A DNA stretch of 64,000 nt. It comes from Gossypium raimondii. Taxonomy: Eukaryota > Streptophyta > Magnoliopsida > Malvales > Malvaceae. The DNA is taken from assembly GCF_025698545.1 (NCBI RefSeq), contig NC_068569.1, forward strand, positions 10,726,001-10,790,000, in the 5' to 3' direction. This document shows, one piece after another, positions 43,101-52,689 of the stretch (position 1 is the first letter of the stretch; every line of letters starts with the position of its first letter). A program made the translations under genes and the position numbers. A model generated the notes under the pieces. It did no database searches. It had not been told where the DNA came from and worked only from the letters and a program-made list of their open reading frames with translations.

Positions 43101-43664
43101 TTTGGTCCTAACTTTATTAAGTAAATTTTTCAATATTCCAATTTTGCCCTCAATTCTCCTGATTTTCTGCCTTTGCCGTCCAGCCCAAATAGACCTTGGG
43201 TCTATTCTCCTTTTAAGCCCTCCTCCTTTTATCATTTAAGCTATTTAATCATTTCCTATAATTTTGCATTTGTTACAATTTAGTCCTTTTTGTTCAATTA
43301 ATTATCGGAACTTTAAAATTTCTTGACGAAACTTTAATACTAACTTTTTGACACTCCATAAATATTTTTATAAATATTTATGGCTCGGTTTAAAATCTCT
43401 GAGGTCTCAATACCTTATTTTCGATTCTAATTATTTTAATATTTATTTCTAGTGCACTATTCACTATTTCAAAATTTTTCCTAACTTCACATTTAACTTA
43501 TACTCACTAAATTAATAATATTTTCTACTCATTTGTCGAATTTAGTGATCTCGAATCACCATTCCGACACCTTTGAAAATTCAGGCTATTACATTTTTTT
43601 TTCCTTGTCGGATTTGTGGTCCCGAAACCACTATTCCGACTAGACCCAAAATCGGGCTGTTACA
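40103..43664 (-). mobile_element. Large solo LTR (3562 bp), probably Gypsy type, in the BAHD pseudogene
   Basis: On the minus strand it starts TGTAACAGCCCGATTTTGGG and ends GGTAAGGGGTGTTACA. A perfect 5-bp duplication, CTTGA on the plus strand, flanks it (40098-40102 and 43665-43669). There is no gag-pol, so it is probably a solo LTR left by recombination. The start resembles the LTRs of large Tekay/Del-like Gypsy elements common in cotton (from memory). It contains a degenerate tandem repeat at 41011-41190 and a duplicated 5' terminus near 43520-43664. Confidence 0.85.
41011..41190. repeat. Degenerate tandem repeat inside the large LTR
   Basis: ACACACAAAGTGC followed by a GAATCGAT-like block recurs at about 41011, 41053, 41098 and 41140, with a weaker copy (GGCACATAAGTGCC) at about 41175, a period of 35-46 bp. 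The open frame through it is an artefact of the repeat. Confidence 0.85.
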
Positions 43665-44157
43665 CTTGATGTAAGAATTTGGAATACGAATGGTATGAAA
43701 ATTGTCGATTGTATTATTATTAAGGAAACAACGTTGGAAAATCAGGGGTTTCGATAAACTAGAGGAACCATTAACGATTTCCAAGCAGGAGCTGAAGGCA
43801 TGGAAAAAGGATGCGCCATCCATGATGGAATGGTTGATGGAGATACTGATGAAATCCCCATCGACGAGCTTTGTCACTTGAACAGCGACTAACGGTTCGA
43901 TAGTACCTTGGCAGTTTTTAACTCCACGCAACGGAAAAATCGAGTCGACAAAAGAAGGAACATAAACAGGCTTGATGATATCCCTAGAGCTCACCTCATC
44001 AACGACGGCGTGAACGAACAAAGCTCTGCCATTGTTGCAGTCAAAGAAAACGGAAGTGGTGTTGTCATCGTGTTCGACTGCGGCGAGGTGACCCGTCAAG
44101 TGTTGGAAGTGGTCCAGACACTTGGACAGAGAGGATTTAACGTAGTGAACCAACAAG

Positions 44158-45401
44158 TAGGGGTGAGCATTCGATCGAATCGAATCGAATCGAATCGAAA
44201 ATTTTCGAGTTAATCGAGTTTTCGAATCTCATTTTATCATCCTAACTTTATTTGAAGTTTTCTCGAATCGAGTCGAGTGAGATGGAATTCGAATCGAATT
44301 GAATCGAATATATTTGTTCGAGTTAAATTTTAAAAAATAATTTTAGGTTCTTGTAACCATTGTCACCCACCGTAATAAAATTTGTCCACCTTAATCAAAT
44401 TTTTTATTAACTTTCATCACTTCATAATTTATTTATTAATTTTTTATATCTTGGTTAGCTTCTTTGCTTGCTTAGTTGTTTCAATTATCTTGATTCTTGT
44501 CACTATGTATTTTAGAATTAAAAATATATTAAATGTAAAAATATGTTTTTTAATAAAAGTTATTTTAAAAATAAAATGTGAAATTGATACCAATATAAAA
44601 TTTTAACATGAATCTTTTATGGCATAATTAATAATTCAATTTTAATATAAATATTCAATATGACTAGACAATTCAATAATATAAATAATATAAAATGTGA
44701 AATTTAATTTAATAATATAAATAGTAGATATAAATAAAATTATTACTATTTATGTTTAGTGATTTTTATTTGGATATTTTGATTTTTATTTGGGAGTAAA
44801 GGGTGAGAAGTAAAAGTTTAGGGAAAAATAAAAGTTTTGGGGAATAAAAGTTTGAGGAAAGTAAATAGGGGAGTAAAATTTTGGAGGAAAATATTAAAAA
44901 AATTGGAGGGTAGGGTTTGGGATAGATGGGAGGTGAGATGGGAAGAGAATAAAAGTTTTAGGGGAAAAGTGAGAGGGAGTAAAAATTTTGGGGGAAAATA
45001 AAAGGTTTTAAGGGTTTTTGGGAGTAAAATTTTGAGAAAAAATAAATGGGAGAGTAAAATTTTGGTGGAAAATGGATTTTGGGTAGATTAGGGGGGTTGG
45101 GAGGGGAGGGGAGTAAAAGTTTTGGGGAGAAGGTGGGAAGGAGTAAAAGTTTTGAGGAAAAAGTAAAAATATTTGGGAGTTTGGGGTAAAAATGTAAAAT
45201 ATTATAGTTTGATATTCGTATTATTCGAATTATTCGAGTTATTCGAATTCGAAAACTCAACTCGATTCGAACTCGAAATTCGAAAAAAAAAATCGAGTTG
45301 ATTCGAATAACTCGATTAACTCGAATAACTCGATTCGTTTAACTCGAAATTCGAATTTTTTTTCGATTTTTTCGAGTCGAATCGAGTTTTGCTCACCCCT
45401 A
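44158..45401. mobile_element. Non-autonomous hAT-type transposon (1244 bp) in the BAHD pseudogene
   Basis: Perfect 12-bp terminal inverted repeats (TAGGGGTGAGCA at the left, its complement TGCTCACCCCTA at the right) are flanked by a perfect 8-bp duplication CCAACAAG (44150-44157 and 45402-45409), the hallmark of hAT elements. Subterminal zones (about 44170-44320 and 45210-45390) are packed with TCGAA/TTCGA motifs, as expected of transposase-binding clusters. The interior is AT- and G-rich with no transposase frame. Confidence 0.92.
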
Positions 45402-45508
45402 CCAACAAGGTCTCAGAATCTTGGTCTTGGCTCAACTGAGGAATATGGAAAAAGAGCACTCCTCTGCATATAATCTGACAGGAGGAACTGAAGATCCCAT
45501 GGGGTTAA

Positions 45509-46275
45509 GGCCCCATTTGGTTTGGCTTTTAATGCCAGTGAGGTGCAGTTGGGGTAAATATCTGCAACCAACCTCACTGCTATACTGTTTGGTTCAGCAT
45601 GCCAGTTCAGTGAAGAGGCATTTCCACCACAATCGATATCTTGAAAATCATTTGGAGGTTTCAAAGAAGAGATTGAAATTATTGAATCTGTTGGTATTTT
45701 TAATAGACAAAAATACCCTTACTTTTATTTATTATTTTACCATTTTATCCTTGAAAGTTAAACTAATTTCTTTCCCAATCTTGAAAGTTAAAAATCATCC
45801 ATTTAGATACTTCAAAATTTGATCCAAGTATAATGTTACTATTTGTGAAAATAATATTTATCATTATAATAAAAGAATATTTAACTATAAAAAATTAAAA
45901 ATAATTATCGTTTTGTCTATTAAATAATTTAAATTGATTATATAATTTATTAAAATATTTATAATAAAATATTAGAAGATACATTTTAATAATTTATTAA
46001 ATTAATTTATAAATTCACATATTTTAATAATTTTATAAAAGTAAAATAATTTAAAAACTTCTTTTATATATCAATTCTAATATGATGTCCTTAATAGTCA
46101 TTTTTTATTCTCACCTCACCGTTGCAGCTGCTTTTGAATCCAAACACACACTCCACCATTGTTTCTAATCTTACTGCTACAGTATCCAATCTCACCGCTA
46201 CAGTAACTAATCTCACCGCCACCACTGTTTTTAACCTCACCGGAGCTAAACACATCGCCCATCCAAACTAAGCCC
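45509..46275. mobile_element. PIF/Harbinger-type element (767 bp) in the BAHD pseudogene
   Basis: Flanked by TAA on both sides (45506-45508 and 46276-46278). The ends are imperfect inverted repeats, GGCCCCATTTGGTTTGG and CCATCCAAACTAAGCCC. The right part (about 46160-46275) shares CTACAGTATC, ATCTCACCGC and CCCATCCAAAC blocks with the 150-155 bp MITEs, so it is a longer relative. Excising it with one TAA joins the BAHD codons for QPPNID and LTPWD in frame. Confidence 0.85.
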
Positions 46276-46442
46276 TAAGTCGATGTTTGGAGGTTGGTTC
46301 TTGGGATTCGTAGCTTGAACAATGTTGGTGGAGATGAGTCGAATGCCTGTCATTGTTTTTGCTTTGTACTATGCTTTTCAATTCTCAAATTACGCTTTGA
46401 CGGATGATATTTATTTATGTTCCCATTTCCCAACCACAATTA

Positions 46443-46597
46443 GGGTGGGTTTGGATGGGCGATTGGATGCGGTGCGGTGCGGTGCGTTTAGCTTACTTTT
46501 TGTCTCACGCTACAGTATCGCTACAGTATCTAATCTCACCGCCACCGCTGTTTTTACACTAACCGCAGGTAAACGCACCGCCCATCCAAACTTACCC
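46443..46597. mobile_element. Harbinger/Tourist-type MITE, copy B (155 bp)
   Basis: Flanked by TTA at 46440-46442 and 46598-46600. The ends GGGTGGGTTTGGATGGGCGA and CGCCCATCCAAACTTACCC are inverted. Long identical blocks with copy A (36798-36947), such as TTTTTGTCTCACGCTACAGT, suggest recent movement. It lies 90 bp upstream of the BAHD start codon. Confidence 0.88.
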
Positions 46598-47109
46598 TTA
46601 GTTTAGAAGTAAATTTTGTGTACGACATGCAACATCAGCTTTATTAAACAAGTAAAAAGTAAAATGGCATATTGATTTGCTGCAAAAAGAAAACAATAAA
46701 TGATGTAAAAATAAATATTAATAACTTTATTTATGTTATAAATATGGATAAATTATATTTTAGTTATTTATGTTTGAAATGTTATGTTTTAGTTACTTAT
46801 GTTATCATATTGTAACATTTTAGTCAGAGCAGTAATTATCATTAACAGTGTAGCGGTAAATTGATATAGCACGTTAAATTATCATTTCAAATAAAAAATT
46901 TGTTGGAAAATAATTGATTTATTGGAAGCTTTGAGGCATATTCTCAATTAGTAAAGGTAGAGATTTGAATCATAAAACTATGATTTTATATTCTACTCCA
47001 TAAGATCTTTATAACGGTATATCATATGCTCAAATGGTTGAGTGGTGAATGAGAAATTGATGCTTAAAGTAAGCCACTTGTGAATTATGTTGATAAAAAT
47101 GGAAAGCTT

Positions 47110-47154
47110 AGTCCCACATTGGTTAAATATCAAGTGTGGACTATGTTTATATAT
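47110..47154 (+). promoter_or_regulatory. snRNA-like USE plus TATA promoter candidate
   Basis: AGTCCCACATTGG (47110-47122) matches the plant snRNA upstream sequence element RTCCCACATCG at 10 of 11 positions. TTTATATAT at 47146-47154 follows after about 24 bp, the spacing reported for Pol III-type snRNA promoters. The downstream sequence matches no U6, U3 or other snRNA that I recognise. A thymidine run near 47358 could end a transcript of about 180 nt. Confidence 0.3.
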
Positions 47155-47357
47155 GTGAACCAACTTAATGATTATTAAATGACTAAATTAATACTCTTCC
47201 TTGTGCTCAAGGTTGGGGGCACACTTGCATGATGTGAATGATGCAAAATGTTTAAATTTGTTGGGCCTTCTAAACTTGTGAATATTTTGACCTAATGCAT
47301 CTTTTGTTCAAACCGATTGGACCTTCTTGACCTACAGATAATTTTGGCTCAATACAT

Positions 47358-47500
47358 TTTTTTCCTCTTCAACAAGCTTATCTGTTTGGAATTAAAAGGG
47401 TTTAATGATTCATTTAATTCAAACATTAATTGAGGTTTAATGGCTCTCTTTTTTTTTCCTCCTCAGCAGAGCTTATATTTTTGGAATTAAAAGGGTTTAA
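47358..47500. repeat. Imperfect direct repeat (two units of about 48 bp)
   Basis: TTTTCCTC plus a CAGCAAGCTTAT-like block plus TTGGAATTAAAAGGGTTTAATG occurs near 47360-47408 and again near 47455-47500, about 95 bp apart. Confidence 0.7.
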
Positions 47501-47869
47501 TGGCTCCTTAATTTACGGACACATTATTGGCTGTCCAAAAATTTCAAAAAGTTCTTCAATTAAATTTTATTTAAAACTTAATAATCAGCAGGAAAAGAGA
47601 TACACTAAAATTTTTCAAAATTTCGAGATATCCTTTTCCCTTCATATTTTTCAAATTGGTTTCTGGTGATAGATGAAGGTAAGGCTATTGTTTGTTGATA
47701 ATGCAGATGTGCTACTGTCGTACTCATCTCGTTGTTGTATCCTGTGAGACAACCGACTAATATTTCTCTAGCACCAAAGAGTGGCCGAATCTGTCTTAAG
47801 GAGATTGTGGAAACAGGCCTCAACTACCAGTATAATATTTCGATTCAATCTATATTTCTGTTCTTTTCT

Positions 47870-47872
<3 letters not shown>

Positions 47873-47905
<33 letters not shown>
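47873..47905. repeat. TA microsatellite
   Basis: About 16 uninterrupted TA/AT units. Confidence 0.95.
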
Positions 47906-47908
<3 letters not shown>

Positions 47909-48009
47909 AATCTATATATTGTTCTGGTTCGATCTTATGCTTTAAATAAGTATTTTATATTACTGTTATTTACTAACGTTTGTGCAACAAATTTTAGGTT
48001 AAATTATAC

Positions 48010-48376
48010 AATTGATCTCCATATTTTTTTCATTTTCAACAATTTAATTTTTTTTCATTTATGTTCTTTTAACTTTCTTTCTTTTTTCTTTATTTTCCAT
48101 TCTCTTTTGCTTCTCCATCTATTTTCCTACATTCTTTTAACATATCAGGAAGTCGAATTGGCAGTGAAGAAAGAAGCATGATATGGGTTTTGGTTATAGG
48201 CAATGATGGCTTTCGACTTTCTTCACTACCAATTTGACTTTCTGATATGTTAAAAGAAATAGAGAATGTAAGAAAATAGAGAGAGACAGAAGAGAATGAA
48301 AAAAAAAAAGAGAGGAAAGTTTAAAGAATATAAAAAAAAATTAAATTGCTCAAAATGAAAAATATCTCTATTGATA
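48010..48376. repeat. Long inverted repeat (foldback), arms of about 165 bp
   Basis: The left arm (about 48010-48178) includes CATATCAGGAAGTCGAATTG and GCAGTGAAGAAAG. The right arm (about 48205-48376) carries the inverted forms CTTTCTTCACTACCAATTTG and ACTTTCTGATATG. The match extends outwards through the AGAGAATGTAAGAAAATAGA region to TCATTTTCAACAATTTAATT. The loop is only about 25 bp. A foldback MITE or hairpin small-RNA locus would look like this. No target duplication is certain. Confidence 0.8.
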
Positions 48377-50200
48377 AATAAAAATGCATTTTCTTTTACT
48401 ATCATATTTCTTGTTTTTCTACTTTTCATTCTTTTATTTCATAACAATTTAAACATAATTAAATAAAATTAATTATAACCAAAGAATAAAACCAAGAGTT
48501 AATAACATTTATTTATAATAATTGTAATTAATCAATATTTAATTAAACATTTATTTATAGGTTCTTCACAAATTTTTATTTTATTTTATTTAATGATAAG
48601 ATATATGCAACTCATGCAATTGTGTATCAAATATTTTTTCTTTCCCAACTGCAGAGGCATAAATTAGTTTAGAAGTAAAGTTGATGCTTATGCTACACTA
48701 CCCTGATTTAAATGAGTTCAAAGGTGTCATATTAACTTGGTACCACGATTTAGATATCAAAATTAAAATTATAATTAAAATCCACTTCTTATACGATAAA
48801 TATAAAGGAAAAAGGAAAAAGAATACGTATATACATGCCGAATTTTTATAATTTTAGATGCAATTGCTATTATAAGATAATAAAATAAATGAAATACGAA
48901 GCTATGTAGAGATAAGAAAAATCAAAATACATTAACATATTGAAACTCGTATTAAATAATGTAATAAAATACAATTCTTTAATTAAAATCTTAAAAAGAG
49001 TAAGAATATAATATAAAAAAACATGTCGGTAGTGTAGAAGATTTTACTGCCATGACTACCAATTAGCTGTCACAGAATTATTTAATTTTAAATAATGAAA
49101 AGATATTGTACAAGTTGTAATTTCACGTCATTTCTATCCATTTTTAATAGAAGAATAACAAATCAGATATTTTCTTCCTAATTTTTAGCTTTTTCCTCCT
49201 AACAAAATTCAAACTCAACTAAAAATACTAAAAATCAGGAGAAAAGATCTAATTTGTCATTTTCTTATTAGAAAGGGATAGGGATAATATGGAATCACAG
49301 TTTCATATAATCCTTTTAACTCGTAGGGAGAATGTCACCGATGTTGTTAATGTTATGGGATGATGTGTTTTAATTTAGTAAATTTTATGTGTATTTATTT
49401 TGGTTCAAGTTTGGTTATATTACATTTAAATATATTTTGATTATTGTTATTATTGTGTTTTATAATATTAATTAATTTTTATCAAATATAATTAATTTTA
49501 TAATTTATGTTCGTGGTTCGTGGTTGTCTATTTTAACAATATTATTTCTAAATTTTAAATTTGTATTATTTCTTTAAGAGTGCAATGTGACTTACTAAAC
49601 TTATCACTACATCGATCACTTATTGGTTTTATAATATTAATTACGATAATAACTATTTGGATATATTAATCCTAAAAATAAGTTCTTTGTACAAAATTTG
49701 GTAAAAATACCTCTCCAAGCCCTTTCAATTTTGAAATCGAACAAATTAGTCTCTCTCAGCAAAATCAAAACAATTTAATCTCTTTCAATTTTGAAATGAG
49801 CGAACAATTAATCATGGCATTAATGCCTTTATTCAATTGTGCACAATTTTGGTTGATATAATAATAATTTTGGCCCTCAATGTTTACATATTTTGTTAAT
49901 TTTATCTTGATTCTAAAACAATCCAATAAATTTAGCCTTAAATATTTAAACATTTACAAAAACATTGCGGGCTAAATTTGTTAAATCATGACCAAACTGA
50001 TAGGATGTGTAAATTATGAGAGCTAAATTTGTTGTTATAATATACCAGTCAGATTTATGTAAAATCGACAAAAAAAATAAAGTTGTGATTAATTTTCATT
50101 GAAAATGATTAAATTGTTTCAATTTGTTTTAGAATGACCAATTTGCTCAATATCAAAAGTGAAAGGGACTGAAGAGGTCTTTTCACCAAAAAAAATTATT
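48377..50200. other. AT-rich intergenic DNA
   Basis: No supported gene. Decayed, low-complexity sequence. Confidence 0.5.
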
Positions 50201-50240
50201 TGAATTTATTGGAAAAAGATTTGAAAACTGCACATGGTTT

Positions 50241-50334
50241 TGGGCTTTTAATTTTTGTTGTGTATTTTGATCAACCCGAAAAACATTGCAATTTTAGTCG
50301 TAAAAGCCCAAAGGTACGAATACAAATAAGCCCA
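50241..50334 (+). promoter_or_regulatory. Cluster of three site II-like elements (TGGGCT/AGCCCA)
   Basis: TGGGCT at 50241-50246 and AGCCCA at 50305-50310 and 50329-50334. Such TCP-binding site II elements cluster in promoters of plant housekeeping, ribosomal and organelle-protein genes. Here they precede an ATG at 50400. Confidence 0.4.
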
Positions 50335-50399
50335 AATCCTCATCTCTCAGACGACGGAACGACAGCGTTTGCTTTTGTAAAAGTGCGAAAGGCAAAATT

Positions 50400-50543
50400 A
50401 TGGCGAGCTTTTGCTGTGTTCTTCAATCAACCAAAGCTTTCCAAACAGGAAATGTCGAAACTCTAAAACCCAAAAAAAGGAACTTTTTTTCGCATCGAAA
50501 GACACATATTTTCTTTTTCAACTTTAAAAGTTCAAGAGATTGA
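50400..50543 (+). CDS. Possible gene start or gene fragment with plastid-transit-like N-terminus
   Basis: An ATG in the context AAAATTATGGCGAGC opens 47 codons, MASFCCVLQSTKAFQTGNVE and then TLKPKKRNFFSHRKTH, rich in Ser, Thr, Lys and Arg like a transit peptide, before TGA at 50541. It follows the site II cluster. I see no clear splice donor that would continue it and no downstream exons, so it may be the broken 5' end of a lost gene, or the frame may be chance. Confidence 0.3.
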   Translation: MASFCCVLQSTKAFQTGNVETLKPKKRNFFSHRKTHIFFFNFKSSRD

Positions 50544-50575
50544 GAGAAAAAGAAGCTGAAACCATATAAAGTGTT

Positions 50576-50586
50576 GGGGGGGGGGG
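50576..50586. repeat. Poly-G tract (11 G)
   Basis: Run of 11 G just after the short ORF at 50400-50543. Confidence 0.9.
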
Positions 50587-50649
50587 AATAGTAGTAATAT
50601 TAATAATGTAGCCTACTAGCCTTAAACAGAGGAGAACCGCAGTGAAATC

Positions 50650-52680
50650 CTGTTTTCATTTTGGTAGTAAACTGAGTCCTGGAAATCGCTAGCAAACTGC
50701 CCAATTTGTTGCAGTTTTTTTTTTTCTGATTTTTTATTTTTACCGATTTCGAGTAATTCATGTAAAAATTGGTTCAATCACTTTGCTCGAATTGATCTCT
50801 TGAACTAACTAATTTAACAAGCCGATTCAGTTCTAACAACACTGCAACTATCACTTTATTTGTGTTGCTTTCAACTTCTTCTCTCTATCTTAAAAAATTA
50901 TAAGTGTTGGTGTACGTACGGATAAATATATATTATACTCTAAGAGAAGACACAAGTGTGAATTTTGGAGATTATATTATTGAGAGGGACAATTTCAAAC
51001 CCTGAACATGGACTGTAAAATAAACATTAAAGATATCAAAACTGTAATTTTATTTAAAATTTTAGACAATATGTTGTTATAGAGAACTAATTTAATAAGC
51101 AATGCGTTTCATAACTATAATTGATATTGTTATAAGTGAAAAGTTGTTAGAAAAATTAAAATAAAAGACAAAAAAATCTATTATATTACAAATTTGGTTG
51201 TTATAACTAAATATTGTTATAGAAGGTGATTGTTATAAAGAATACTATTTTTATATAGGGCGATTGATCGATTGTATTTTAACATATCTATAAATATGAA
51301 AGATAGTATGAAAAATTTTAACTACTCAATGGATTTAAGAATCGGTCTGCTTTAAATATTTTGTTTTGAATAATAGAGGTAAGGCATGACTCTCTTATGC
51401 AACAAACCTTAAAATATTTAAGTAATATATTTGTAAATTATTTTTTTAAGAACGTATTTTAATTTTTTTAATAATTTCATCCCAACTCATAAATATGAGG
51501 ATAGTACGCTGAAACGTACTAGAACCCACATCCTCTTGCATTGACAATGATAATCATGTCAACCGAACTAAAATTCAATCGACATGTAAATTATTATTTA
51601 TATCAAATACATATTAAAATTATTATAAATAACAATAGCACCCAAAATGAGTTACTATTATCAAAGTGTTTATAATAATTATAAGGACAAGGTTGCCAAA
51701 ATTGAATTCAAAATAGCTGAACAAAAAATTTCCTTGAATTTTGAATGAGACATTTGATTAAGTTTATTTATTTGTTTATTATTATTCTCCTTTGATTTAA
51801 ATGAGTGAGATAGGATGAGACGATTCTAAATATATATAATAAAAATCTTTAAATTTAAATATCTACGACGGAGCAAGATAAAATGGGTAGAGCAATTTGA
51901 TGCTTAATATCTGTCCCCTATACATAAAGTCCTGAAGAAGGCATACAAATTATTTCTGCTAAATGCTTGCACCCACCATATTTAGTTCTTGGTTTAATCT
52001 TAAAGCGCCAATATTATTTCAGTCTCAAATGCAAAATTTTTAGTCTTCGAATTTCTACACCATGCGACACGTCGTATTTGCTGAATACCCTTTAAAAGCC
52101 AAGTCGAAAACCAGTATTTCCATGGAAATAGATTGGTAATAATTTTTGCTCAGAAACAACAAAAGACCTTGTAATTTTACATGATGTCACGAGCTTGTTG
52201 AGAGTAACATTCCTAAGTTGCAGATAAGATAGTTTACTTCACCCGAAAAAGAAAAAAAAATGGGTGTCTCCATTATTATTTAGGCCCCTCTTCAGTCCTC
52301 ACTCTCAAAGCATATCCAACAAACACTTTGGAGGAGATCCCATTGTCGGACGTGAGTTCGGTTTTTATGCACTGAAATTATGTGTTCAAAACTTAAAATC
52401 TAGATTCTGATTATGACAGTTTTTTCTTTTCTTTTTTAATGCTAAGGCCAACCATGAAAAGGGTGTCAAGGAGATCTCACCAAGTCAGCTTGCTTTGATC
52501 AACGAAACTCACCTCCTCGAAGTACCGCGGTTGAGATCACACCTCGCCTCATGTGGTCAGTCACGTTTATCAATCGCATGAAAATCTATTTAAGATAATT
52601 TGCGAAGAAAAGATCCTAAATAACTTCATAGGCATGTGTCAAGAGCTCACTATGACTCAGTAGCTAACAAGCCTTTTATC
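50650..52680. other. Intergenic DNA without a recognised gene
   Basis: AT-rich and interrupted by short moderate-GC segments. No supported coding region on either strand. Confidence 0.5.
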
Positions 52681-52689
52681 TATATTTAT

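Larger units (their letters stand above)
38785..46353 (-). pseudogene. BAHD acyltransferase pseudogene split by four transposable elements
   Basis: BAHD enzymes transfer acyl groups from acyl-CoA to alcohols or amines in the cytosol. Here the coding pieces, in gene order, are 46353-46276 (ATG, MTGIRLISTNIVQATNPKNQ), about 45508-45402 (LTPWDLQFLL), 44157-43665 (with the catalytic HXXXD as NHSIMDG), 40102-39782 and 39156-38785 (ending DTVSIKS, stop). Gaps are a Harbinger-type MITE, a hAT-type element, a 3.56-kb LTR and a 625-bp LTR. Removing them restores one open frame of about 450 residues, the family's normal length, except for a frameshift near 45460 (DYMQR to GVLFFHIPQ, about two bases missing). 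The usual DFGWG motif reads NTELG (in YGGNTELGRPVAIRSG), so the enzyme diverged before or after decay. The gene appears intronless. It resembles the At3g50280-like group of uncharacterised acyltransferases. It cannot make a normal protein. Confidence 0.9.

Noticed and set aside
43027..43239. 70-codon frame with a hydrophobic tail
   Set aside because: It is internal to the large LTR and its codons match the repeat, not a gene.
44958..45260. 100-codon frame rich in Pro, Phe and Lys
   Set aside because: It lies inside the hAT-type element in G/A-rich repeated sequence and has no family features.
47030..47060. tRNA-Leu-like string ATGGTTGAGTGGTGAATG
   Set aside because: There is no matching acceptor stem, anticodon arm or T arm, so it is not a tRNA gene.
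47732..48181. 149-codon plus-strand frame
   Set aside because: It crosses the TA microsatellite and the left arm of the foldback repeat, and its composition is low-complexity.
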